Shown: piece by piece, positions 14,912 to 24,099 of the stretch
Position numbering within the stretch: the first letter of the stretch is position 1
Layout: each line of letters opens with the position of its first letter
Assembly: GCF_014836715.1 (NCBI RefSeq)
Contig: NZ_JACSQI010000002.1
Location: 427,126-491,125 of the forward strand
Length of the DNA: 64,000 nucleotides
Reading direction: 5' to 3'
From: Escherichia whittamii
Lineage (GTDB): Bacteria; Pseudomonadota; Gammaproteobacteria; Enterobacterales; Enterobacteriaceae
Position numbers and translations under genes: made by a program
The notes under the pieces: generated by a model
What the model was told of the DNA's origin: nothing
Databases searched by the model: none
The model's input: the letters and a program-made list of their open reading frames with translations, nothing else

Positions 14912-15232
14912 ATGGAAGCGCGCACCATCCCAGTAACACTCTTTATTAATTATGCAACTTCAACTTTCAGCCACGAAAAGCTGCTTGTTGCGACGGTTGA
15001 TATGTCAAAAAATTTTCCAGACAGGTACATCCTTCTGGAAAGCCGCGAAATTGAAATTACCGTCAACCAGCCCCAGCCAATCGACATCATCGGTTTACAG
15101 GTCGAGCAACTGCGTGAACAAAAACAGAAAACAGTCGCCGACGCCCAACAGCGTATTGCTGCTATCGATGACAAAATCCAGCAGTTACTTTGCATCGAAT
15201 ACACGCCAGATACTGATGAAATCCCCTACTAA
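14912..15232 (+). CDS. Prophage hypothetical protein (106 aa)
   Basis: 106 residues with a predicted coiled-coil helix in the second half (IGLQVEQLREQKQKTVADAQQRIAAIDDKIQQLL, about residues 58-92) after a beta-rich N-terminal part. The start follows caaggag, a good ribosome site. It is the first clear gene of the rightward recombination operon, 30 bases before the RecE-like gene. No function is recognised. Confidence 0.65.
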   Translation: MEARTIPVTLFINYATSTFSHEKLLVATVDMSKNFPDRYILLESREIEITVNQPQPIDIIGLQVEQLREQKQKTVADAQQRIAAIDDKIQQLLCIEYTPDTDEIPY

Positions 15233-15262
15233 AGACCACTGACCTGTAATGAGGAAAGACCA

Positions 15263-17476
15263 ATGACCATTTTTAACGGCTTGTTAGAAGCGAAAAAAGG
15301 CGCGCTCAAAAACGGCGCGATCCCGGCGCTGGCCATCGCCATCGACGCCCCTAACAAAAAAGTTGCCGAGAACATCATCATCGGCAAATTGTGGGAAGCC
15401 TACCCTGACCACGGCGACAACTATTTCAAACCTAAAATCTGGGAAGATGCCCCGGGCCAACCGCGCCCAGGCGTCGGTGAGTTTGATGAGACGTTTGCCA
15501 CAGAACACAGTTTTGATGGCGAGAGATGGGTAGTTAACACTCCTGTTGATTCAGGTTGCAGTTCAGCAGATATCTCACAGGTTAGCGACCTGATGAAACT
15601 GCCTGCTCGTGAACGCTTCGCCGCCGTCCTGCTGTTCAGCCACGATACCAATGAAGTCGACAGTGAATTGCTTGCACAGACGCGTGAATACCTGGAGATG
15701 CTCGACAACAGTGATACTGACAGTGAGGATGAGGTTGACGCGTTTAACCGCATCGTCCTCGATGCCATGGTAGCGTGTAAGCCCATCGAGTACATGCATA
15801 TTGCTGGATTGAATAATCTGGTACATGCAATTTTGGCAAGTTGCGATACCCAGGAACAAAACCCGACCAGTTGGACTATCTCCAAATTTATAAAAAAATG
15901 GGTTGAGAACCCTGGTAAACGCGATGAAATGCTGCCGGAGGTAAAACCAGAAACGGCATCCGCACGTCCTTACAAACAGACTCACGCCACTCTGGATCGT
16001 GAAATTGCCTGCGCCCTGTTACCTGTTGGCCCGGAAAAAATCACCCCCAGCGTCCTGAAAGCGGCAGACGAAATAATCAGCCAGGATCGGGAGGATTTTA
16101 AACGCTGGTCAATGGCCTTGCGCACAACGGATCAGATCCTTGCCTATGACCGCGCATCAGTATTCGGTGTTATTCAGAGCGCCCCCGCAAAAGACTCGTA
16201 CCACTTCCCGCAATCCCTGCGCAGTCACATCGACAACTGGCTGCAAGCTAACGGGAAGCATGATGCAAATGCTGTTGAAGAGAAACCAAAGGAAGCAGTA
16301 CCGAAGGATGATGTAAAAGTCACCAACCACGGCGACGGACGATTCTCAATTGATGGGATAATGTCAGAAACACCCTCAAATCAGGGCGAAAAAAGCGAAG
16401 CAGCAAATGCTGGAGAACGTAGTTTGCAGCAGTTGCGTGAGCAGTTTGTCACGCCTCGCCATTTGCCCACTTGTAAAAATAATGCCTCACCACAGCAGGA
16501 ACCTGCAGCTATTACCCTGGCAGAAGAGACTCCTCCACAAGAAAAAATTAGCGAGCAGGTAAAGGAGCCGATGCAGAACGTTGACGCGCTGGTTGAGCGG
16601 CTCCATACCGAAGAGCACAAGTGGCAGAATGCAATCTCAGCTATCGAAACGGAGTTAAAGGACTCCGGCGACACGGATAACCTGGCATTGTGGAAGAACG
16701 TATTCAAAACCGATGAGCGCTTCACCAAAGCTTTCTCTCAGAACGGCGGCGGCACATCCATCAACGGCACTTATATAGCGATGAAAGCGACTCGCGAATT
16801 TGGGCCGTTTGGTATTGGCTGGGGTGTAGAGGTGGTGGAAGAGCGTTTTGATAAAGGCGCACCGATAGTTCGCAAAAAACAGGTTGGTGAAAAAATAGAA
16901 TGGGATCTGATTCAAGACGGTGTTGGCGGATACCTATGTGAAATGCACCACACCATGAAAGTTAGAGTCTGGTACATGTTGAATGGGGTGCGCGGTGAAT
17001 CCGAGGCTTACGGATGCACACCTTATATCTACGACACTAAATACGGACCAACAAGCGACGGCGAAGCGCCGAAGAAATCCTGGACGGATGCTGTTAAGAA
17101 AGCGCTATCCCCTCTCGGCTTCAGCGCTGATATTTTCATGGGCCTGTACGACAATCCGGAATACCGCCAGAGGAATAAAGCTGAGTTTGATATCAAGAAT
17201 GCCAGCGAGAATGCGGAAGATGCTACCCGTCTTCGTAAGGAACTGGATGAGAAGCTTATCAACGTTGCCAATACGCTGGCCGCCGCGGTAACCACCAACG
17301 AAGTAAACAAGGTATTTGGCCTCATCGCCCGCGAAGTGGATATACACAGGAAAGCAGCGGAGGCCAAAGGCGATAAAGAATATTCATCGTATCTGGGATC
17401 GCGCCTGCGCCGTATCACCGACATCAAAACAGAACGCCTCGCCGCCCTCACCGCCGCACAGGAGCAAACAGCATGA
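15263..17476 (+). CDS. Large phage recombination protein: RecE N-terminal-like region joined to a Rad52/Sak-like annealing domain
   Basis: 737 residues. Residues 1-95 (DNYFKPKIWEDAPG...) and about 250-330 (VLKAADEIISQDREDFKRWSMALR) resemble the non-catalytic N-terminal part of RecE (exonuclease VIII). A Glu/Pro-rich linker spans about 335-445. The C-terminal domain (about 450-640: FGPFGIGWGVEVVEE... SYGPTS-like block, APKKSWTDAVKKALSPLGFSADI) fits phage single-strand annealing proteins. The RecE nuclease residues are not seen. It probably pairs DNA strands during phage recombination. It uses the gaggaaagacc ribosome site and overlaps the next gene by four bases. Confidence 0.65.
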   Translation: MTIFNGLLEAKKGALKNGAIPALAIAIDAPNKKVAENIIIGKLWEAYPDHGDNYFKPKIWEDAPGQPRPGVGEFDETFATEHSFDGERWVVNTPVDSGCSSADISQVSDLMKLPARERFAAVLLFSHDTNEVDSELLAQTREYLEMLDNSDTDSEDEVDAFNRIVLDAMVACKPIEYMHIAGLNNLVHAILASCDTQEQNPTSWTISKFIKKWVENPGKRDEMLPEVKPETASARPYKQTHATLDREIACALLPVGPEKITPSVLKAADEIISQDREDFKRWSMALRTTDQILAYDRASVFGVIQSAPAKDSYHFPQSLRSHIDNWLQANGKHDANAVEEKPKEAVPKDDVKVTNHGDGRFSIDGIMSETPSNQGEKSEAANAGERSLQQLREQFVTPRHLPTCKNNASPQQEPAAITLAEETPPQEKISEQVKEPMQNVDALVERLHTEEHKWQNAISAIETELKDSGDTDNLALWKNVFKTDERFTKAFSQNGGGTSINGTYIAMKATREFGPFGIGWGVEVVEERFDKGAPIVRKKQVGEKIEWDLIQDGVGGYLCEMHHTMKVRVWYMLNGVRGESEAYGCTPYIYDTKYGPTSDGEAPKKSWTDAVKKALSPLGFSADIFMGLYDNPEYRQRNKAEFDIKNASENAEDATRLRKELDEKLINVANTLAAAVTTNEVNKVFGLIAREVDIHRKAAEAKGDKEYSSYLGSRLRRITDIKTERLAALTAAQEQTA

Positions 17477-18042
17477 GCACCGCTATCGCTATTGCAAAAG
17501 AATATGCCAGCCTGATTGACCTGCTGGAAACCTCCGACGAACTGACGCCAGAGATGATCGCCGACACGCTTGAAGGTATGGAAGGAGAACTGGGAGACAA
17601 ACTGGACGCCATGATGGTCATCTGCCGCAATTTACAGGGCAATGCCAGTACCTGCGCTGAAGAAATGTCTCGCCTGGCTACCCGTAAGACGTCCTTTGAA
17701 GGCAAGGAAAAAGCAATTCGAAAGCATATGCTCGCCTGCCTGCAAGCTGCTGGCCTGGATAAACTGAAAACCGCAAAAAACACATTTACTGATGCACAGG
17801 GGGCTATCCGGGTAATTATTGATAACAAAGATAAGATCCCGGACGAGTATGAGGGTGTGTCACTTGTTGATGTAGAAACGGTTATTACACCAAACAAGCG
17901 AGCCATTAAAGAAGTGATTGAATCTGCGGAGGCGGTTGCCGCCGAAATACTGGCGCGTGGAGAAACACCACCAGCCGAGTTATTAAACCCGGTACCAGGC
18001 GCACATCTGGAACGCGGCGAACGGTCACTGAGGATACGCTAA
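17473..18042 (+). CDS. Siphovirus Gp157-family protein
   Basis: 189 residues matching the Gp157 family pattern: N-terminal helices with IADTLEGMEGELGDKLDAMMVICRNL, a following EEMSRLATRKTSFEGKEKAIRKHML block, and a C-terminal VETVITPNKRAIKEVIESA. In Streptococcus phages Gp157 is linked to resistance against other phages; in lambdoid prophages it sits beside recombination genes as here. The start overlaps the RecE-like stop by four bases and the stop overlaps the CsrA-like start by one. Confidence 0.8.
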   Translation: MSTAIAIAKEYASLIDLLETSDELTPEMIADTLEGMEGELGDKLDAMMVICRNLQGNASTCAEEMSRLATRKTSFEGKEKAIRKHMLACLQAAGLDKLKTAKNTFTDAQGAIRVIIDNKDKIPDEYEGVSLVDVETVITPNKRAIKEVIESAEAVAAEILARGETPPAELLNPVPGAHLERGERSLRIR

Positions 18043-18224
18043 TGCTTAAACTCACATTAAAGCGTGGTGACGCGGTTCACCTGGTACTTGCCGATGGTAC
18101 TAATGGCATTATTGAAGCACGGAGCCGCTGCGAACTTGGGCTACACCTGCCAGAAAACATTAAGGTCACGCGGGAGAAATCGGCATTCACCCCACCAGAA
18201 CTGATTACGCCTAATCAGAAATAA
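18042..18224 (+). CDS. CsrA-like small protein
   Basis: 60 residues aligning along most of their length with CsrA: MLKLTLKRGDAVHL for MLILTRRVGETLMI, then LGLHLPENIKVTREK for IGVNAPKEVSVHREE. The RNA-contacting Arg of the VxRE motif (CsrA Arg44) is kept, while CsrA Arg6 is replaced by Leu and Lys. CsrA binds GGA motifs in mRNA leaders. This phage's genes repeatedly use gaggaaag ribosome sites, which contain GGA. The fold is well supported; RNA binding is not proven. Confidence 0.6.
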   Translation: MLKLTLKRGDAVHLVLADGTNGIIEARSRCELGLHLPENIKVTREKSAFTPPELITPNQK

Positions 18225-18273
18225 AAACTCACCATCGCTAGCATTGCGATTCACCAGACACCGGAGGATCACA

Positions 18274-18498
18274 ATGCTGCGATGGCAACCGGGAGCAACT
18301 CTGCTCTCCGCATTTGATATCAAAATTGGCCGACTCTCGGCCAGCGTCAGGAAACAGACTTTGACCGAGTCTGATATTGCCCGTGCCTGCCATGTGGCAG
18401 ATGACGCAATAAGCTACATAATGAGGAAAGACCATGAAAAGCGATCACGACATAATCACCAGAGAAGAAATGGTCGAGCTGACGGGAAGCCCACTTAA
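18274..18498 (+). CDS. Possible small prophage protein (74 aa)
   Basis: A 74-codon frame starting at an ATG eight bases after a strong ggagg ribosome site (18262-18266). It contains LTESDIARACHVADDAISYIM, which could be a helix-turn-helix. It overlaps the DUF4224 gene by 65 bases in another frame, which weakens the case for its full length. It may be real or a decayed remnant. Confidence 0.4.
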   Translation: MLRWQPGATLLSAFDIKIGRLSASVRKQTLTESDIARACHVADDAISYIMRKDHEKRSRHNHQRRNGRADGKPT

Positions 18499-18697
18499 AT
18501 CAAAGCAATGTGAGGTTCTTCGCCGGGCTGGAATTTTCTTCATGGAAAGGGCTGACGGACACCCAAAAACAACCTGGGGCCATTTCATGAACCCAATAAA
18601 ATTTCGCAATTTACAGGAGGTGACGACGCGAAAAGATGATGAACCTGATTTTGGAGCAATATTTAATGGCCGGAAAGAGAAAGAACCCAGCAGATAA
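18434..18697 (+). CDS. DUF4224 protein, likely integrase-associated (excisionase-like)
   Basis: 87 residues matching DUF4224: ITREEMVELTGSPLKSKQCEVLRRAGI, a helix-turn-helix-like stretch, then GHPKTTWGHF. These small proteins almost always precede a phage tyrosine integrase and may steer excision. The ATG follows the recurrent gaggaaagacc site directly. The 3' end overlaps the integrase start by about 30 bases. Confidence 0.8.
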   Translation: MKSDHDIITREEMVELTGSPLKSKQCEVLRRAGIFFMERADGHPKTTWGHFMNPIKFRNLQEVTTRKDDEPDFGAIFNGRKEKEPSR

Positions 18698-19682
18698 CTG
18701 GATGCCGCCTCGTGTTTACCAGGGCAAAGCGGCCTACGAATTCAGGAATAAAGATAACAAAGCGATACGCCTGTGCGCATTGGATGCACCACGATCAGCC
18801 GTATGGCTGGCATATGAAAAAGCGGTCGGTGACGAAAAAGAAAGAAATACTTTTCAGGCGCTCACGGAACAATTCATGACCTCCCCTGATTTTATGGATT
18901 TGGCAGTCGAAACCAGGAAAGACTACACAAAATATTCCGGAAAAGTTCTGCCTGTCTTCGGGAAGATCGACCCGGATAAAATCAAACCTGAACATATTCG
19001 GCGCTATATGGATCAACGCGGTTTATCAAGCCGAACTCAGGCAAACAGGGAAAAAAGCTTTATGTCCCGGGTATTCCGTTGGGGTTATGAACGAGGTTAT
19101 GTTCAGAGGAATCCTTGTCAGGGAGTTAAACAGTTTAAAGAGAAAGCTCGCGAACGTTATATTACGGATGAAGAATATCAGGCCGTTTATGAAGTGTCTC
19201 CTGATGTTGTTCGCGTAGCAATGGAGATTGCCTACTTATGCGTGGCCAGACAGAGTGATGTACTTTCATTGCAGAAAGACCAGCTGTTCGATTCCGGGAT
19301 CTACATTCGTCAGGGAAAAACCGGCGTTAAGCAAATCAAAGCCTGGTCGCCTCGACTGCAGAAAGCGATAGCTCTGGCTCGTTCTCTGCCATTAAAACCG
19401 GGAATCAGTAGCCTGTTTGTGATTCATCAAACTACCGGAGGCAAGTACACCCGTGATGGTTTTAATTCTCGTTGGCGTGATGTCAAAGCGGCAGCACAGG
19501 AAAAATATCCTCATCTGCAAATAGACTTCACATTTCATGATCTGAAAGCAAAAGGTATCTCTGATCTGGAAGGCAGCCTGGAAGAGAAGCAAGCAATTTC
19601 CGGGCATAAGAACCCACGACAGACAGCTGCCTATGACCGAAAAGTTAAAGTAGTGCCCGTAGTTGGTGGCCAGAGAAAATGA
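18666..19682 (+). CDS. int: Phage tyrosine integrase
   Basis: 338 residues from ATG 18666, which follows a ggag ribosome site; a frame-compatible start at 18636 is less likely. The N-terminal arm-binding and core-binding regions lead into a catalytic domain with Arg in YLCVARQSDVLSL, the box-II HDLKAKG (Lys where the consensus has Arg), His in SGHKNP, and the nucleophile Tyr in TAAYDRK. It inserts the prophage at a tRNA-linked site. The gene ends about 120 bases from the leuZ tRNA gene, the likely attachment region. Confidence 0.9.
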   Translation: MAGKRKNPADNWMPPRVYQGKAAYEFRNKDNKAIRLCALDAPRSAVWLAYEKAVGDEKERNTFQALTEQFMTSPDFMDLAVETRKDYTKYSGKVLPVFGKIDPDKIKPEHIRRYMDQRGLSSRTQANREKSFMSRVFRWGYERGYVQRNPCQGVKQFKEKARERYITDEEYQAVYEVSPDVVRVAMEIAYLCVARQSDVLSLQKDQLFDSGIYIRQGKTGVKQIKAWSPRLQKAIALARSLPLKPGISSLFVIHQTTGGKYTRDGFNSRWRDVKAAAQEKYPHLQIDFTFHDLKAKGISDLEGSLEEKQAISGHKNPRQTAAYDRKVKVVPVVGGQRK

Positions 19683-19740
19683 ATAATGATGCGTCCAGAG
19701 ATCTTCGGACGCATCTTCGGAAATGAAAAAGAAGATACAA

Positions 19741-19763
19741 AAAAACCACCCGAAGGTGGTTTC
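19741..19763 (-). terminator. Terminator of the glyW-cysT-leuZ operon
   Basis: Stem aaaccacc / ggtggttt with a four-base loop. The T-run (seven T) follows on the minus strand, so it ends transcription of the tRNA operon rather than of the integrase. It lies about 45 bases past the leuZ CCA end, between tRNA and prophage. Confidence 0.75.
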
Positions 19764-19805
19764 ACGACACTGCTTATTGCTTTGATTTTATTCTTATCTT
19801 TCCCA

Positions 19806-19892
19806 TGGTACCCGGAGCGGGACTTGAACCCGCACAGCGCGAACGCCGAGGGATTTTAAATCCCTTGTGTCTACCGATTCCACCATCCGGGC
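19806..19892 (-). tRNA. leuZ: tRNA-Leu (anticodon UAA)
   Basis: 87 bases including encoded CCA (TGG at 19806-19808 on the plus strand). It has the long variable arm expected of tRNA-Leu, anticodon TAA in the ggatttaaaatccc anticodon arm, and the T-loop gttcaagtcc. It is third in the glyW-cysT-leuZ cluster. It is the probable attachment target of the neighbouring prophage. Confidence 0.97.
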
Positions 19893-19903
19893 TCGGGAAA
19901 AAT

Positions 19904-19977
19904 TGGAGGCGCGTTCCGGAGTCGAACCGGACTAGACGGATTTGCAATCCGCTACATAACCGCTTTGTTAACGCGCC
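19904..19977 (-). tRNA. cysT: tRNA-Cys (anticodon GCA)
   Basis: 74 bases with encoded CCA. The anticodon arm ggattgcaaatcc carries GCA; the T-arm is ccggttcgactccgg. It lies between glyW and leuZ, as in K-12, with 11 bases to leuZ. Confidence 0.97.
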
Positions 19978-20031
19978 GAATTCTTCATGCTTTTCAGCCG
20001 GACACCCGCTTAACGCCGATGCCTTTTAAAC

Positions 20032-20107
<76 letters not shown>

Positions 20108-20258
20108 AATCATCAAGCAATCAGCTAATCACTTGATTTTATTATCGTCTGGCAATCAGTGCCGCCGTTCGATGCGTTGCATTCTACTTACCTGACGCGA
20201 TGAGTCAACGATATTTTTCATCACTTTTGATCGTTTGCTGAATTTTGCGCCGAAACGA

Positions 20259-20807
20259 TCACTGATCAAGCAAATCTGCGCGAGCTGCGCTCAAATATTG
20301 CAACATAGACCACAGAGTCAGTACCGCAGCCACAAAGAAAAGGGCAATACCGGCGTACTCAACCCAAATGTTCGGACGCCATAACAGCCAGGCCAGCGCC
20401 ACCATCTGGGCAGTCGTTTTCACTTTACCAATCCAGGACACGGCCACACTGCTGCGTTTACCGAGTTCAGCCATCCACTCGCGCAGAGCAGAAATAATAA
20501 TTTCACGAGCGATCATCGTTGCCGCTGGCAAAGTGACCCACCAGCTATGGTAATGCTCAGTTACCAGCACCATAGCAATGGCAACCAGCACTTTATCTGC
20601 TACTGGATCAAGGAAGGCACCAAAACGGGTACTCTGATTCCAGCGACGCGCCAGAAAACCATCGAACCAGTCAGTCACCGCTGCGACGCAGAAAATGAGC
20701 GCGGCAGCAAACGGTGACCAGGTAACAGGTAGATAAAAAACCAATACAAAGAATGGGATAAGGATGACACGGAACAGTGTGAGCAACGTAGGGATATTAA
20801 ATTGCAT
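20259..20807 (-). CDS. pgsA: CDP-diacylglycerol-glycerol-3-phosphate 3-phosphatidyltransferase
   Basis: 182 residues, full length. It makes phosphatidylglycerol phosphate, the committed step to phosphatidylglycerol and cardiolipin, in the inner membrane. The CDP-alcohol phosphotransferase motif DG..AR........G...D...D is visible in [11 protein letters not shown]...[11 protein letters not shown]. About four to five hydrophobic segments are spread along the protein. It lies downstream of uvrC and upstream of the tRNA operon, the K-12 order. Confidence 0.97.
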
Positions 20808-20863
20808 AATGACGGGTAACTATCTGTTGTCAGTAAGATTACCCCTATGTTGCTACAGAGACA

Positions 20864-22696
20864 TCAATGTTTCAACGACCAGAAGATCTTTTCTGCCAGA
20901 CCTTGCGAAATACCCGGCACTTTTGCAATTTCTTCGACGCTGGCGTTACGTAAACCTTGCAAACCGCCCATATATTTCAACAACATTTGCCGACGTTTTG
21001 GCCCGACACCTTCAATGGTTTCCAGAGTGCTGGTATTTTTGACCTTCGCCCGTTTTTTGCGATGCCCGCCAATCGCATGATCGTGTGATTCATCGCGAAT
21101 ATGCTGGATGACGTGCAACGCAGGCGAATCTGGCGGTAAGCTAAAGCCCTCTCCTTCCGGCTCGAAGAACAATGTTTCCAGCCCAGCCTTACGGTCGGCC
21201 CCTTTGGCAACGCCAAGTAACAGTGGATGGTTTTTATCCCATGGGACGTCCAGCTCGGCGAAGACATTTTTCGCCTGCGCAAGTTGTCCTTTGCCGCCAT
21301 CAATCAGGATCACGTCCGGAATCTTACTTTCATCGATGGCTTTACCATAACGCCGACGCAACACCTGATTCATCGCAGCATAATCATCGCCCGGCGTAAT
21401 GCCATTGATGTTATAGCGCCGATATTCCGCACGCAGTGGGCCATTAGCATCAAACACCACACACGAGGCGACAGTTTGTTCGCCCATCGTATGGCTGATA
21501 TCGAAACACTCCATCCGCTTCACTTCCGGCAATTTCAACACGCTGGCAAGCGCTGTCAGTCGCTGATGAACGGTTGATTGCTGCGAAAGTTTGGTGGTTA
21601 ACGCTGTTGCTGCATTCGTCCGCGCCAGTTTCAGGTAACGCGCCCTGTCGCCACGCGGTTTGGTCTGAATGTTTATCTTGCGCCCCGCCAGTTCTGATAA
21701 TGAATCGGCGAGCAGTGTTTTATCGCTAAGGTTAAAGTCGAGCAGGATCTCACCCGGGAGAGTGCGCATCTGGCTGCCCTGTAAATAGAACTGACCAACA
21801 AAAGTTTCCACTACTTCACCCAGTTCCGTACCGCCCGGCACCTTCGGGAAATAGCTACGGCTACCAAGCACTTTGCCCTGACGAATAAACAAAACGTGGA
21901 CGCATGCCATGCCCGCATCGAACGCAACGCCAATAACATCAAGGTCGTCGCCAGTGTTAGAGACAAATTGTTTTTCGGTGACGCGTCGCACCGCCTGAAT
22001 TTGGTCGCGAATACGTGCCGCTTCTTCAAACTCCAGATTCTGGCTGGCTGTTTCCATGCGGCTAATCAGTTGCTTAAGCACCTGATCGTCTTTACCCGAT
22101 AAAAACAGGCGCACATATTCAACCTGCTGGGCATACTCGTCTTCGCTAACCAACCCGGCCACGCACGGCCCAAGGCAGCGCCCTATCTGATATTGCAAAC
22201 ACGGACGCGAGCGGTTGCGATAAACGCTATTTTCGCACTGGCGAATGGGGAAAATCTTTTGCAGCAACGCCAGAGTTTCACGCACCGCATAACCATTCGG
22301 GAACGGGCCGAAATACTCACCCTTAGCGTGCTTCGCACCGCGATGCATCGCCAGACGTGGATGGGTATCGCCACTGAGGAAAATAAAGGGGTAAGATTTA
22401 TCATCGCGTAACAAAACGTTGTAACGCGGTTGATAGAGTTTGATGTAGTTGTGTTCCAGCAATAATGCTTCGGTTTCAGTATGAGTCACCGTGACATCGA
22501 TTTGCTGGATCTGGGCGACCAACGCTTCCGTTTTGCGCGAAGCGAGATTGCTACGGAAATAGCTGGAAAGCCGTTTTTTCAGGTCTTTCGCTTTGCCGAC
22601 ATAAATTACCGTACCACCAGCATCATACATGCGATAAACGCCTGGCTGGCTGGTGACGGTTTTTAAAAACGCTTTTGCGTCAAACTGAACACTCAC
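20864..22696 (-). CDS. uvrC: Excinuclease ABC subunit C
   Basis: 610 residues. UvrC makes both incisions around UrvAB-marked DNA lesions in nucleotide excision repair. Visible are the N-terminal GIY-YIG domain ([25 protein letters not shown], about residues 19-45), a UVR motif near 204-239, the RNase H-like C-terminal nuclease with ECFDISH and [10 protein letters not shown], and a terminal helix-hairpin-helix pair ([22 protein letters not shown]). Its start overlaps the uvrY stop by four bases, so the two are coupled. Confidence 0.97.
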   Translation of the reverse strand: MSVQFDAKAFLKTVTSQPGVYRMYDAGGTVIYVGKAKDLKKRLSSYFRSNLASRKTEALVAQIQQIDVTVTHTETEALLLEHNYIKLYQPRYNVLLRDDKSYPFIFLSGDTHPRLAMHRGAKHAKGEYFGPFPNGYAVRETLALLQKIFPIRQCENSVYRNRSRPCLQYQIGRCLGPCVAGLVSEDEYAQQVEYVRLFLSGKDDQVLKQLISRMETASQNLEFEEAARIRDQIQAVRRVTEKQFVSNTGDDLDVIGVAFDAGMACVHVLFIRQGKVLGSRSYFPKVPGGTELGEVVETFVGQFYLQGSQMRTLPGEILLDFNLSDKTLLADSLSELAGRKINIQTKPRGDRARYLKLARTNAATALTTKLSQQSTVHQRLTALASVLKLPEVKRMECFDISHTMGEQTVASCVVFDANGPLRAEYRRYNINGITPGDDYAAMNQVLRRRYGKAIDESKIPDVILIDGGKGQLAQAKNVFAELDVPWDKNHPLLLGVAKGADRKAGLETLFFEPEGEGFSLPPDSPALHVIQHIRDESHDHAIGGHRKKRAKVKNTSTLETIEGVGPKRRQMLLKYMGGLQGLRNASVEEIAKVPGISQGLAEKIFWSLKH

Positions 22697-23349
22697 TGAC
22701 TTGTTAACGTCTCCGCATTACACAGACCGTGGCGAATTGCCAGGTGAGTTAGCTCAACATCGCCATGAATGTTTAATTTACTGAACATACGGTAGCGATA
22801 GCTGTTCACCGTTTTCGGGCTGAGATTAAGCTGTTCTGAAATCTCATTGACCTTCTGGCCTTTGGTAATCATCAGCATAATCTGCAATTCGCGTTCAGAC
22901 AAACTGGCAAATGGGCTTTCTGTTTTTTCTGGTTCGATCTGACTTAACGCCATTTGTTGCGCAATGTCAGAAGCAATGTAACGCTGCCCAGAATAGACAG
23001 AACGAATCGCGCTCACCACCTCCTGCGGGGCCGCACCTTTGCTGAGATAGCCCGCAGCGCCGGCCTGCATGACTTTTGCTGGTAAAGGATTTTCGGTGTG
23101 AACCGTAAGCATGATGATTTTGACATCTGCGGTTGAACGGGCGATTTTACGCGTCGCCTCAAGGCCGCCAATGCCAGGCATACTCATGTCCATTAGCACC
23201 ACGTCGACGGAATTTGCCCGGCACCACTTAACGGCATCCTCACCACAGGAAGCCTCACCAACGACTTTAATACCCTTTATATCTTCCAGAATGCGTCGTA
23301 TCCCTGCGCGCACCAGTTCGTGGTCATCAACAAGTAGAACGTTGATCAA
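22693..23349 (-). CDS. uvrY: Response regulator UvrY (BarA-UvrY system)
   Basis: 218 residues. An N-terminal receiver domain has the phospho-acceptor Asp in [10 protein letters not shown] (residue 54), and a C-terminal LuxR/FixJ helix-turn-helix carries [27 protein letters not shown]. Phosphorylated by BarA, it activates the csrB and csrC small RNAs that sequester CsrA, thereby linking carbon metabolism, motility and biofilm. It is first in the uvrY-uvrC pair. Confidence 0.97.
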   Translation of the reverse strand: MINVLLVDDHELVRAGIRRILEDIKGIKVVGEASCGEDAVKWCRANSVDVVLMDMSMPGIGGLEATRKIARSTADVKIIMLTVHTENPLPAKVMQAGAAGYLSKGAAPQEVVSAIRSVYSGQRYIASDIAQQMALSQIEPEKTESPFASLSERELQIMLMITKGQKVNEISEQLNLSPKTVNSYRYRMFSKLNIHGDVELTHLAIRHGLCNAETLTSQ

Positions 23350-23808
23350 AGGAATATCTCCAGAAATAGGGATAACGCTACTGATAGTTAGTCGTCCGTA
23401 TATTAGCGGGTTTTATTGCAACTTTGAAACGTTAAAAATGGTGGGTATTCGATTTTTCTCTCATTTTTGATAATTCGATTGTCCACAGTTATGGTCACGT
23501 CCGTCACAAAAAAGCTATCGGAGCGTTGTAAGCTGTCTGTTAGACTGAAATGTGACAAAAATTGACTTTATTCAGCATAAATGAAAAATCATCGGCATGA
23601 ATATGTAACATTAATTAACTCAATAAATACGCACAAAAAACATTCATGATATAAATATTTATTAACCACTATATTAACTCATTTAATATCAATGAGGCGT
23701 CAGCGACCAAAAAACAACCACTGCTATTTTTAGCAAAGCTTATGGTATACTCCGCCGCCTTAACATTTTTTACTGCAAATTTTCATTGCAACATGACGAG
23801 GAAAATAA
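23350..23808. other. uvrY-yecF divergent intergenic region
   Basis: 459 AT-rich bases hold the divergent promoters of uvrY and yecF. A tatact hexamer at 23746-23751 with a tttttagc-type upstream region is a plausible yecF -10. No gene or repeat is supported. Confidence 0.4.
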
Positions 23809-24033
23809 ATGAGTACGCCTGATTTTTCTACTGCCGAGAATAATCAAGAACTGGCAAATGAAGTCTCCTGCCTGAAAGCGATGCTGACGCTGATGCTGCA
23901 GGCGATGGGACAAGCTGACGCGGGCCGCGTGATGTTAAAGATGGAAAAACAGCTTGCGCTGATCGAAGACGAAACCCAGGCTGCGGTATTTTCCAAAACG
24001 GTTAAGCAAATTAAACAGGCCTATCGTCAGTAA
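23809..24033 (+). CDS. yecF: YecF family protein (DUF2594)
   Basis: 74 residues, full length for the YecF/DUF2594 family; helical ([36 protein letters not shown]). The start follows a gagga ribosome site. Its function is not established. A strong bidirectional terminator separates it from the convergent sdiA. Confidence 0.93.
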
Positions 24034-24036
24034 TAT

Positions 24037-24071
24037 AAAACCGGCTGAAAGCCCCCCTTTCAGCCGGTTTT
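24037..24071. terminator. Bidirectional terminator between yecF and sdiA
   Basis: Stem aaaaccggctgaaa / tttcagccggtttt with a GC-rich loop. A-run and T-run flank both sides, serving the convergent genes yecF and sdiA. Confidence 0.85.
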
Positions 24072-24099
24072 GCATCTGGCACGCAGAATGTAATAGAGA

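Noticed and set aside
19683..19810. Exact attachment site and its partner
   Set aside because: No second copy of the leuZ 3' end is found in the window, so the core site cannot be fixed.
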